A DNA stretch of 6,316 nucleotides from Actinomycetota bacterium (GCA_018897225.1 JAHILC010000299.1:1-6316); one strand, 5' to 3'; positions 1-5,919 are shown, numbered from the stretch's first letter. The notes: generated from the sequence alone by a model not told the origin. Numbers and translations: made by a program.

Positions 1-55
1 ACTTTGGGTAAACCTTCTTTAACTCTTGCAACAGGTACCTTTTATAAATATTCAC
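1..55 (-). CDS. Possible 5' end of an unidentified gene (partial, runs off window)
   Basis: Reading the minus strand from a GTG at 55-53, an open frame of 18 codons reaches the window edge and gives VNIYKRYLLQELKKVYPK, an amphipathic, helix-like peptide. It would begin 8 bases after the stop of the small coiled-coil gene (64-348), which would suit a two-gene operon. There is no clear Shine-Dalgarno sequence, and an in-frame TTG lies two codons upstream. Another frame of the same stretch is also open near the edge, so this is only a weak call. No family can be assigned. Confidence 0.18.
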   Translation of the reverse strand, partial: MNIYKRYLLQELKKVYPK

Positions 56-63
56 TAACAAAA

Positions 64-348
64 TTATTTAAGAGGTAAAAGCTTTTTTTCTAAAACCATC
101 ACTCTTTTAGTAAGTGCTTCAAATTCCTCAATATCAACTTTCCGTTTTAACATGCTTTTAATTAATTCAATATTTTCCGTATTATTGGCTACCATTTCCA
201 AAAGAGCGTTAAGCTTGTGGCTGTGGTCAATCTGAACTTCAGCTATAACTTTTAATTGACTTTGAAATTCCTTAAGTAGTATTTCCCCATGCCTATTGAT
301 TTCTTCTGTTTGATCAGTTAAAAGTTTTTTAAAATCTTTTTCTTCCAT
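64..348 (-). CDS. Small coiled-coil protein of unknown function
   Basis: This 94-residue, charged, soluble protein has no signal peptide or membrane segment. Leucine, isoleucine and valine recur with roughly heptad spacing along most of the length (about residues 20-92, for example KLNALLEMV and RVMVLEKKLLPL). This predicts a long, probably oligomerising helix. I do not recognise the family. Small coiled-coil proteins of this sort are common unnamed genes in bacteria, and the sequence suggests no catalytic site. The ATG at 348-346 has no Shine-Dalgarno sequence, but a consensus extended -10 lies only 9 bases upstream, so the mRNA may be leaderless. The gene is divergent from the M48 protease across a 199-bp gap and may be co-transcribed with whatever lies beyond position 55. 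Confidence 0.6.
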   Translation of the reverse strand: MEEKDFKKLLTDQTEEINRHGEILLKEFQSQLKVIAEVQIDHSHKLNALLEMVANNTENIELIKSMLKRKVDIEEFEALTKRVMVLEKKLLPLK

Positions 349-357
349 TTGATATTA

Positions 358-366
358 ATTATATCA
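358..366 (-). promoter_or_regulatory. Extended -10 promoter for the small coiled-coil gene
   Basis: The minus strand reads TGATATAAT, a consensus extended -10 (TGnTATAAT). The hexamer ends 9 bases before the ATG at 348. Transcription would start within about 3 bases of the start codon, giving an essentially leaderless message, which fits the absence of a ribosome site. No good -35 is seen at 16-18 bp. An extended -10 can work without one. Confidence 0.45.
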
Positions 367-533
367 TGAAAATAGAAACGAATTTAGACACAAATTATAA
401 CTTTTAATATTGAGATGTTTGAACAATTATTAGTTAGCTCAGTTAGCCCTTGCTCAATTCCTGGTTTTCTTTTTTGCAGAGTTCTGTTTATAATTCTAGA
501 AGAGCCTGGTTTTAGTCATTTTAATAGTTTTTA

Positions 534-539
534 TATAGA
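534..539 (+). promoter_or_regulatory. Possible -10 of the M48 protease gene
   Basis: TATAGA lies 8 bases before the ATG at 548, so transcription would begin at or next to the start codon. No Shine-Dalgarno sequence precedes this ATG, which fits a leaderless message. The best -35 at 17 bp (TTTAGT, 511-516) is poor, and the surrounding sequence is very AT-rich, so a chance match is likely enough to keep this tentative. The rest of the 349-547 gap holds a short direct repeat (AGTTAGC at 432-438 and 441-447) and nothing else I can name. Confidence 0.22.
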
Positions 540-547
540 TTAATATT

Positions 548-1774
548 ATGGTAAAAAAGTTAATGGGTAATTTCGGATGGGCAATTAATTTCTCAATTCT
601 TATTGGAATACTTGCACTGATCATGCTTATAATTCTTTTTATTGCAGCGCTTTTTACCAGGACTCCTGAAAGCAAGGACGTTTTAAAATATTTTGACAGC
701 ACTTTCCTTATCAAAGCAACAAACTATAATAAAACGGTTCTCCTGATTTCAATTGCTGAAAGGTTTTTAACCTGGGCTTTCATGGCAGGAATAATTTATA
801 TATTCTGGAAGAATTTTTATATTAATAATAGAATTCCTCTAATACTGGCAGCAGCTTTATTTGCACTTTTCAGCATAATTTTATTCTTAATTATCCTGCC
901 CCTTCAATATTACAGAGAGTTTGTAATCGACCATAGATTTGCTCTTTCTAACCAGACCCTTCCTTCGTGGTTTATTGACATATTAAAAGACAGAGCCATT
1001 TCTCTTATAATTAATACTATAGGACTGTCAACTATTTACGCTTTAATCATCTATTTACCAAAGCACTGGTGGATAGCAGCGGCAGCAATATTTATTCTAT
1101 TTATTATCATTGCAAGTTTTATTTCCCCAGTAATTATAGACCCTTTATTTTATAAATTTTCCATTCTTGAGGATAAGCAATTAACAAATGAGATAATCAA
1201 TGTAACTGAAAAGGCCGGAGTCAGTATAGGCAGCATACTTGTTGCAGATGCAAGTAAAAAAACAAACAGGGTTAATGCTTATTTTACAGGTGTGGGAAAA
1301 ACTAAAAGGATTGTAATTTATGATAACCTCCTCAATCAATATACAAAAAAAGAAGTGCTTTCTGTTATTGCTCATGAAGTCGGCCATTGGAAATATAAAC
1401 ACATAGTTAAAAATATAGCTATGGGGGCAGCGGGTATAATAATTCTTTTTTTTATCATGTATTCATTGAAATCTGGGTTACAGCTTGGTGCCAGTGTAAA
1501 ACTGGTGCTAATCCTTTTTATTTTATTTGGCCTGATATCTTATATCACAATGCCCCTGCAAAACTTCGTTTCAAGGTATTTTGAAGGACAAGCTGACAAT
1601 ATTGCTGTGGAGCTAACCGCAGATCCCCAAACTCAGGTATTCATGCTGGAAAAACTTGCAAGGTCTAATTTAGCCAATGTCAAACCCAATAATATTGTCA
1701 AATATTTAATTTATTCTCATCCTCCCATAATGGAAAGAATTAAAAGTATTATTTTATATACCCTGGCTTCATAA
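548..1774 (+). CDS. M48 family zinc metalloprotease, Ste24/CAAX prenyl protease type
   Basis: This is a 408-residue integral membrane zinc endopeptidase. The zinc and catalytic motif HEVGH is at residues 276-280, and the third zinc ligand is Glu346 in SRYFEGQAD (342-350), matching the family's C-terminal ExxxD. The substrate-groove motif NAYFTG is at 243-248, and SHPPIMERI (390-398) is the usual M48 tail. About seven hydrophobic helices (near 13-36, 63-87, 95-119, 149-170, 174-196, 289-306 and 316-336) reproduce the Ste24 layout, and the length is normal. In eukaryotes Ste24 cleaves prenylated CAAX proteins. In prokaryotes the natural substrate is unclear, and membrane-protein quality control is the usual inference. 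The ATG at 548 is chosen because it begins the first helix with a normal short N-terminus; Met6 is an alternative. The gene is monocistronic here and convergent with the URO-D gene. A relic of a second copy lies at 3081-3130. Confidence 0.93.
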   Translation: MVKKLMGNFGWAINFSILIGILALIMLIILFIAALFTRTPESKDVLKYFDSTFLIKATNYNKTVLLISIAERFLTWAFMAGIIYIFWKNFYINNRIPLILAAALFALFSIILFLIILPLQYYREFVIDHRFALSNQTLPSWFIDILKDRAISLIINTIGLSTIYALIIYLPKHWWIAAAAIFILFIIIASFISPVIIDPLFYKFSILEDKQLTNEIINVTEKAGVSIGSILVADASKKTNRVNAYFTGVGKTKRIVIYDNLLNQYTKKEVLSVIAHEVGHWKYKHIVKNIAMGAAGIIILFFIMYSLKSGLQLGASVKLVLILFILFGLISYITMPLQNFVSRYFEGQADNIAVELTADPQTQVFMLEKLARSNLANVKPNNIVKYLIYSHPPIMERIKSIILYTLAS

Positions 1775-1788
1775 GGTCTTTAGGAAAT

Positions 1789-1820
1789 TAAAAATATATT
1801 GAGCAAAATTAGTATTTTTA
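1789..1820. terminator. Weak AT-only inverted repeat between convergent genes
   Basis: TAAAAATA (1789-1796) and TATTTTTA (1813-1820) form an 8-bp inverted repeat with a 16-base loop in the 43-bp gap between the convergent M48 and URO-D genes. The right arm includes the URO-D stop codon. The site is right for a bidirectional terminator, but the stem has no G-C pairs, so termination strength is doubtful. Confidence 0.2.
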
Positions 1821-2963
1821 GCTATTTAATTCTTCATACATAGCTATGACATTTTCAACTGGAGTTTCTGGAAGGGTTTCGTGGGATGGTGCAACTATTA
1901 TACCGCCATCATTTCCCCACAGAGCCTTAATTTTTTTTACTTCTTCTCTTATTTCCTTAGGAGTTTTAAAGACAAGAAGATTCTGTACATCCACCCCGCC
2001 ATGCAAACAGACATCTTTACCATAAAGCCTAAAAACATTTTCAATTTCCATATCCTTCGCCGAAGTCTGAACAACATCAAAAACATCAATACCGGCTTCT
2101 ATCATCATGGGAAGCACCTTGTGAATGCTCCCACAGCAATGCCAGCTAAAAATAATTCCACATTTTTTGATATTTGAAATAAGTTTTTTATATGCCGGAA
2201 GAAAGTATTTTTCGAATAGCTCAGGAGCAATAATCATCCCGTATTGTCCTGCAACATCATCTACGGCTCCATAATATTGCCCAACATTGCCAAATGCTTC
2301 AAGCTCCCTTCTATTATATTCTATACCAAACTCGCAAACTTCATTTATTAGTTTTTCGGCAAGTTTCTTATTAAAGGCAAGATCCATTAGAAATTTTTCC
2401 TGCCCCCTTAATGCCCAGCACATCATGAAAAAACATGTGAGGTTACCAAGGCAGATGAAGTCCTCGTTGCTTCCACTAACTTTCTCATGAGTCAGGTCTT
2501 TGCTTCCATATTTATTGTCAAAATGGCTAAAATCAAAATAAGCAAGTCTTTTCGTTAAGAAACCATCCTTAATTTCTGATGCATTATTTATTGTTCCCAG
2601 CGGAGGATCGACAATCACATCATAATCAAGTCTGCTTTCTCCTGAGCCAGCTGTACCCGACCTGGAGTTAGCGCCTATCTGGTAATAAAATGAATGGTCC
2701 TTTACATAAGGTTTTTGGGGGTCAGGACCGACATATCTGGCAGTATAAGTGGTAAATTTACATATCTTTGAACCGGAAGCATAAAAATCTGCGCCAAGCG
2801 CTTTAATTAAATTCTTGTAATTCCCTAAAATATCTTCTGGGTTTTTAAAATCAAAATACTTGTTTAATCTTATTGATAAACTATTGGTACCTCTGTAGGC
2901 AGATGGAATTTTATCTACACTCATGTGCCTTATTGCTGCTAATGCTCTTTCCTTCTTATTCAT
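1818..2963 (-). CDS. Uroporphyrinogen decarboxylase (URO-D) family protein, MtaA/CmuA-like methyltransferase type
   Basis: This 381-residue soluble protein has the URO-D TIM-barrel fold. Recognisable family segments are the N-terminus KKERALAAIRH (3-13), RGQEKFLMDL (186-195), DDVAGQYG followed by APELFEKYFLP (235-256), WHCCGSIH (274-281) and the C-terminal tail APSHETLPETPVENV (358-372). This is not the haem-pathway HemE subtype. It resembles the large group of anaerobe URO-D-like proteins related to corrinoid:CoM methyltransferases, which use a zinc-bound thiolate acceptor or handle methyl transfer to or from corrinoid proteins. His275 and Cys277 fit the H-x-C zinc motif. The third position, usually Cys in MtaA/MtbA, seems to be His361. 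No corrinoid protein or activator is adjacent, so the substrate is unknown. The gene has the same orientation as the nik operon but is separated from it by 174 bp, with its own possible promoter and a palindrome. Its ribosome site is weak (GAGAG about 8 bases before the ATG). Confidence 0.85.
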   Translation of the reverse strand: MNKKERALAAIRHMSVDKIPSAYRGTNSLSIRLNKYFDFKNPEDILGNYKNLIKALGADFYASGSKICKFTTYTARYVGPDPQKPYVKDHSFYYQIGANSRSGTAGSGESRLDYDVIVDPPLGTINNASEIKDGFLTKRLAYFDFSHFDNKYGSKDLTHEKVSGSNEDFICLGNLTCFFMMCWALRGQEKFLMDLAFNKKLAEKLINEVCEFGIEYNRRELEAFGNVGQYYGAVDDVAGQYGMIIAPELFEKYFLPAYKKLISNIKKCGIIFSWHCCGSIHKVLPMMIEAGIDVFDVVQTSAKDMEIENVFRLYGKDVCLHGGVDVQNLLVFKTPKEIREEVKKIKALWGNDGGIIVAPSHETLPETPVENVIAMYEELNS

Positions 2964-3006
2964 ATTCAGAACTCTCTGGATGCTACTATTATGATTTACT
3001 AATTAT

Positions 3007-3022
3007 GGAGTGAACTCACTCC
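3007..3022. promoter_or_regulatory. Perfect 16-bp palindrome, candidate operator of the URO-D gene
   Basis: GGAGTGA-AC-TCACTCC is a 7-bp inverted repeat with a 2-base centre, unusually GC-rich for this intergenic stretch. On the minus strand it lies just downstream of TATACAAT (3032-3039), which is a good -10 candidate, and 44 bases before the URO-D start codon. A repressor bound here would block early transcription. No -35 of quality is visible and the cognate regulator is unknown. It could also form a small hairpin in the leader RNA. Confidence 0.4.
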
Positions 3023-3080
3023 CTTGGACACATTGTATACTAAAAATAGTTAAGAAAAAATAACTGATGAGACTAAACAA

Positions 3081-3130
3081 AAGACAAGCTGATAAGATTG
3101 CTGTGAATGGAAAGAATTAATAGTATAAAT
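3081..3130 (+). pseudogene. Relic of a second M48 metalloprotease gene (two fused 3' fragments)
   Basis: Bases 3081-3105 match 1585-1609 of the intact M48 gene at 22 of 25 positions and encode QADKIAV against QADNIAV. Directly abutting, 3106-3126 match 1729-1749 at 20 of 21 positions and encode MERINSI against MERIKSI. The two blocks are in the same order and orientation as in the intact gene but lack the 119 bp between them (1610-1728), and the junction shifts the frame, so nothing functional remains. Weaker similarity to the HEVGHW-KHIVKN region may extend back to about 3005. The relic ends 7 bases before the nikO stop codon on the opposite strand. Confidence 0.7.
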
Positions 3131-3137
3131 CTTAACC

Positions 3138-3977
3138 TCAATTAGGGATATCATTATACTTCCTGAACATCAGCGGCAGTGCCAGGTTATTTGCATTTAA
3201 GAAATCCTTATCTTTCAGCACTTCTCTGGCATTTCCATCAAAGACTATTCTCCCCCCGTTTAAGACTATTGCTCTTTCTGAAAAATCATAAGCAAGATCC
3301 AGGTCATGCGTCGCTACAATTATGGTTTTATCAAACCGCTTTAATAGTACTATGAAATTGTCCCTGTTTGAAGGATCGAGATTGCTTGATGGCTCATCAA
3401 GAATAAGAATTTCAGGATCATAGGAGAGCACGGTAGCAAAAGCTGCAAGCTTCTTTTCTCCAAAACTCAAGAAATAAGGCATTTCATTTTCAACATTCTT
3501 AAGGTTAACTTTTGCCAGGCTTTCTTTGACCCTTCCTTCAATGAATTTAATATCCTTTGCCCTTGGATCTCTTTTTTTATTCAGGTAATTAATAAGGCCA
3601 AATGCTACATCATCAAAAACGGAAGTAGAGAAAAGCTGATCGTTGGGGTCCTGGAATACAAAGCCAATTTTTTCCCTGATTCCGTAAATATTCTTATCGT
3701 TTAACTCTGTCCCGCATATTTTTATCTGGCCTTTTCGATGCTTGATTTCCTGCAGGCCGGCAATGTTTAAAAGCAGGGTTGACTTTCCTGCTCCATTTGG
3801 GCCTATTAATGAAACTTTTTCACCTTCGGAAACAATAAAGCTGATTTCGTGCAGAACTTCCTTGAATCCTTTTGCACCCTGGTCAAAGCTGCTTATTTTC
3901 CTGGTTGAAGGATATTTAAAACTTAAATTACTTATTTCTATTGTTATTTTATTCTCCAAATTTATTTTACTTTCCAA
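3138..3977 (-). CDS. cbiO: ECF nickel/cobalt transporter ATP-binding protein CbiO/NikO
   Basis: This 279-residue cytoplasmic ATPase powers the importer. It has all the ABC motifs: Walker A GPNGAGKST (59-67), Q-loop FQDPNDQLF (108-116, of the form typical of ECF ATPases), signature LSFGEKK (170-176), Walker B LILDEP (191-196), D-loop SSNLD (197-201) and switch His224 in ATHD. It carries two somewhat long loops (about 24-40 and 130-148) compared with usual CbiO. It is the last gene of nikMNQO, one base after the nikQ stop. There is no ATG at the 5' end: the start is probably TTG at 3977-3975, or TTG at 3959-3957 (residue 7), which has GGAAAG about 10 bases upstream. The first ABC beta strand begins near residue 11, so either start is acceptable. 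It may form a homodimer that couples to CbiQ. Confidence 0.93.
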   Translation of the reverse strand: MESKINLENKITIEISNLSFKYPSTRKISSFDQGAKGFKEVLHEISFIVSEGEKVSLIGPNGAGKSTLLLNIAGLQEIKHRKGQIKICGTELNDKNIYGIREKIGFVFQDPNDQLFSTSVFDDVAFGLINYLNKKRDPRAKDIKFIEGRVKESLAKVNLKNVENEMPYFLSFGEKKLAAFATVLSYDPEILILDEPSSNLDPSNRDNFIVLLKRFDKTIIVATHDLDLAYDFSERAIVLNGGRIVFDGNAREVLKDKDFLNANNLALPLMFRKYNDIPN

Positions 3978-3978
3978 A

Positions 3979-4740
3979 TTAATGTATTACTTTTAAAATT
4001 TCTAAAATCTTTATTGCCAAAGCTGCTGCAAGAATAACAGACGTAATAATTATATTAGAAACTGCAATTTTACTTTTAGTTCCAACAAAGTGAAAGCTGC
4101 CTTCAAACCCTCTGCTTTCCATAGACTTATAAATGTTTTCAGCCCTGTCAAAAGACTTAATAAGCAGGCTGCCGGCTAAAAACGCAAGTCTTTTATTTAC
4201 ATTTTTATATGATTTCTGGAATGTCCTGCTTTGGATTGCAAGCTGGCCAATTCTTGACTGATCCCTTATCAAAAAAAGATACCTGTACATGAAAAAAATT
4301 AATGAAATCATTATCTTTGGAAAATAAATTTCTTTCAAACCATTCAACAATTCCATGTCTGAAGTTGAAACAACAAGAGAAGCCAGAATTAAAATTGATA
4401 AAAAAGACTTAATTATTGTTGTAAAGAAAATTGCCAGACCATTATCTGTTATTCCTATATGCAAAAACCAGAAATCAATATTAAATATTTCCATGCCTTT
4501 ATTGGTAAAAGGTATGAATATCGCAATAGAAAGCGGGAATAAAAAAACCACAAAGACTCTTTTTAACAGCAGCGCCAGAGGGGGCTTAAAAAGCAGGCAA
4601 ATTAAAACGCTTAAAATAAAATACAGCAGAAGCGAAACAAAATTACTCTTGCCAGTGCTTGTTACAAGAAATATAAAAAATAATGATAGGATTAATTTAA
4701 ATCTTGGTGAAATAATAATGCCGCCTGGAATTATTGCCAT
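3979..4740 (-). CDS. cbiQ: ECF nickel/cobalt transporter transmembrane protein CbiQ/NikQ
   Basis: This 253-residue EcfT-family membrane protein links the ATPase to the substrate-binding component. Hydrophobic helices lie near 16-30, 34-50, 60-78, 98-124, 133-157 and 229-250. The cytoplasmic coupling region between the last two carries the two family signatures that contact the ATPases: IQSRTF (169-174) and the near-invariant ESRGFEG (208-214). The length is typical. The ATG at 4740-4738 follows the nikN stop by 4 bases. An AGGAG (4754-4758) is 13 bases upstream, longer than ideal, and two other ATGs in between are out of frame, so translation may depend on coupling to nikN. Confidence 0.92.
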   Translation of the reverse strand: MAIIPGGIIISPRFKLILSLFFIFLVTSTGKSNFVSLLLYFILSVLICLLFKPPLALLLKRVFVVFLFPLSIAIFIPFTNKGMEIFNIDFWFLHIGITDNGLAIFFTTIIKSFLSILILASLVVSTSDMELLNGLKEIYFPKIMISLIFFMYRYLFLIRDQSRIGQLAIQSRTFQKSYKNVNKRLAFLAGSLLIKSFDRAENIYKSMESRGFEGSFHFVGTKSKIAVSNIIITSVILAAALAIKILEILKVIH

Positions 4741-4744
4741 CCCA

Positions 4745-5092
4745 TCATTTGGACTCCTGAATTCTGCTGTCTCGGATGTGTGAGATTTTATAAACTAAAA
4801 AAATAATTCCAAAGACTGCAAGCACAATAAGCACCCCAAATAAACCCGCAAGAGGACCCTGCCATATTTCGCTCTTTACATATATAAAAGAATAATCAGG
4901 AATTATAAAAAAGCCTTCATCAAGGACAGTGGTTGCCTTATCTATAAATCCAAGTTTTTCCGCAACTTTCTCCAAACCGTCAGGAAAACCTGAAGCAAAC
5001 GGCGATAGAAACATTGCAATTACCAGTGAAATTACAATTCCGGTAATTACTGCAATAATTGTGGCCTTGTCAGAGAACTTAGCTTTAACCAT
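4745..5092 (-). CDS. nikN: PDGLE-domain small membrane subunit (NikN/CbiN-like) of the nickel/cobalt transporter
   Basis: This 115-residue protein has two membrane helices (about 10-30 and 79-101) flanking an extracytoplasmic loop. The loop starts with SPFASGFPDGLEKVAEKLGF (30-49), the hallmark of the PDGLE domain. This is the small subunit of CbiM-type systems and plays the part of CbiN, stimulating metal loading or uptake through the CbiM component. In many genomes the PDGLE domain is fused to the C-terminus of the M component. Here it is separate, lying 2 bases after the nikM stop, with GGGAGG (5100-5105) inside the end of nikM serving as ribosome site at 7-base spacing. Confidence 0.9.
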   Translation of the reverse strand: MVKAKFSDKATIIAVITGIVISLVIAMFLSPFASGFPDGLEKVAEKLGFIDKATTVLDEGFFIIPDYSFIYVKSEIWQGPLAGLFGVLIVLAVFGIIFLVYKISHIRDSRIQESK

Positions 5093-5094
5093 TA

Positions 5095-5748
5095 TTATGC
5101 CTCCCTTTCAAAAATATTTTCCCTTGTTAATATAAGATCGGGCCTGACTCTATCAATGAATGCAATAATTGCAGTAGTTATTAAAGCTTCACCAACCCCT
5201 ATTACCATATGTACCAATATCATAGCTTTTAGAGTTACTCCCATCGCATATGTGCCTGAGACCCCCAGTTCAAGAGCTGCAAAAAAAGATGCAAAAACAA
5301 CTGAAAACCAGGAAGCAACTGCAATCGCAACATAAAACATTGCTTTTGATTTTGAGATTCTTTTAAGCAGCATATAAATAAGAAATGCGCTCAATGCTCC
5401 GCAAATGGCCATATTAAAGACATTAGCGCCAATTGCGATCACACCACCATCCATAAAAACCAGTGCCTGCACTATTAAGACTACGGTAAGTACCAGCACT
5501 CCTGCATAAGGGCCAAGAGTTATGACAACAAGTGCACCTCCGAGAAGATGTCCCGAGGTTCCGCCAGGTATTGTGAAATTTATCATTTGGAGTGCAAAAA
5601 TCAGAGCCGCCATCATTCCCATCAATACTATTACTCTTGCCTTAAATATTTTCTTTATTTTGTAAATTGATGCTGCAACGCCCCCTGCAGATATTACTCC
5701 TGTTGTTATAGCTGTTTTTAGATCTACAAAACCGTCCGGGATATGCAT
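5095..5748 (-). CDS. cbiM: ECF nickel/cobalt substrate-binding membrane component CbiM/NikM
   Basis: This 217-residue S-component embedded in the membrane recognises the metal ion. It begins MHIPDGF, the invariant N-terminus whose amino group and His2 take part in metal binding in CbiM/NikM structures. This requirement fixes the start at 5748, because any extension would destroy the site. His67 in PGGTSGHLLGG (61-71) corresponds to the other conserved metal ligand. Hydrophobic helices fill nearly the whole chain, as in the family. It is the first gene of the minus-strand operon, with a strong ribosome site (AGGAGGAG, 5754-5761). Sequence alone does not separate nickel from cobalt specificity, but the divergent nikR and the operator between them make nickel by far the better inference. 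Confidence 0.94.
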   Translation of the reverse strand: MHIPDGFVDLKTAITTGVISAGGVAASIYKIKKIFKARVIVLMGMMAALIFALQMINFTIPGGTSGHLLGGALVVITLGPYAGVLVLTVVLIVQALVFMDGGVIAIGANVFNMAICGALSAFLIYMLLKRISKSKAMFYVAIAVASWFSVVFASFFAALELGVSGTYAMGVTLKAMILVHMVIGVGEALITTAIIAFIDRVRPDLILTRENIFEREA

Positions 5749-5753
5749 ACTTG

Positions 5754-5761
5754 CTCCTCCT
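5754..5761 (-). promoter_or_regulatory. Ribosome binding site of cbiM/nikM
   Basis: The minus strand reads AGGAGGAG, with the AGGAGG core 7 bases from the ATG. It is the strongest Shine-Dalgarno sequence in the window and confirms the MHIPDGF start. Confidence 0.8.
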
Positions 5762-5775
5762 AAAATAATAGTACC

Positions 5776-5801
5776 TAACTATTTAGTAAATTGTATAGTT
5801 A
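5776..5801. repeat. Inverted repeat TAACTAT-N12-ATAGTTA in the nikM leader
   Basis: This perfect 7-bp inverted repeat (5776-5782 and 5795-5801) has a 12-base spacer. It lies downstream of the proposed -10 and upstream of the ribosome site, so it would be transcribed. It could be a second operator, since its geometry is close to that of the NikR box, or a weak leader hairpin. In such AT-rich DNA chance is possible. Confidence 0.3.
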
Positions 5802-5815
5802 ATAATTGTTACAAT

Positions 5816-5844
5816 TTTATAGCCCTATAGTACTATGGTGTTAT
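5816..5844 (-). promoter_or_regulatory. Likely promoter of the nikMNQO operon
   Basis: On the minus strand ATAACA (5839-5844, four of six to TTGACA) and TATAAA (5816-5821, five of six to TATAAT) are separated by exactly 17 bp. The expected transcription start is near 5809, giving a leader of about 60 bases before the nikM ATG. The -35 lies inside the operator-proximal half-site of the NikR box, as expected for a repressed promoter. The spacer contains the palindrome ATAGTACTAT (5827-5836). If the host were an archaeon, the CTTTTATAAAA just upstream on this strand would instead be read as a TATA box. Confidence 0.5.
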
Positions 5845-5864
5845 TAATTTTATAAAAGTAACAC
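5838..5864. promoter_or_regulatory. NikR operator (nickel box) of the nikMNQO operon
   Basis: GTGTTAT (5838-5844) and GTAACAC (5858-5864) are separated by 13 bases. This matches GTGTTAC-N13/14-GTAACAC, the operator form I recall for NikR of Geobacter-like bacteria and archaea, at 13 of 14 positions. The adjacent divergent gene encodes a NikR with the RFGVS ribbon typical of that group. The site overlaps the -35 of the nikM promoter, so nickel-loaded NikR should repress uptake. It is about 185 bp from nikR, so autoregulation through this box is less certain. Confidence 0.75.
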
Positions 5865-5919
5865 GTTATTTAAAAAAATTCAAGTAGTTTTTCAGGAATT
5901 TTTTTAAGAAATTTTTTCA

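Noticed and set aside
1881..2177. Plus-strand 98-codon open frame
   Set aside because: Antisense to the conserved C-terminal half of the URO-D protein, with no ribosome site or family signal.
1818..2963. HemE, the haem-pathway uroporphyrinogen decarboxylase
   Set aside because: The N-terminal RxPVWxMRQAGR-type signature of HemE is absent, while the HxC(G) and tail motifs fit the methyltransferase-type branch.
3023..3137. Intrinsic terminator after nikO
   Set aside because: A T-run exists on the minus strand (around 3055-3060), but I find no GC-containing stem immediately before it.
3742..3996. Plus-strand 84-codon open frame
   Set aside because: Antisense to the Walker A region of cbiO; a shadow of the real gene.
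4355..4783. Plus-strand 142-codon open frame
   Set aside because: It lies wholly antisense to cbiQ and the end of nikN, whose family motifs are clear; its translation has no recognisable features.
5749..5837. Cobalamin or nickel/cobalt riboswitch upstream of cbiM
   Set aside because: The predicted leader is only about 60 bases, no B12-box-like sequence or multi-helix junction is visible, and control by NikR explains the context.
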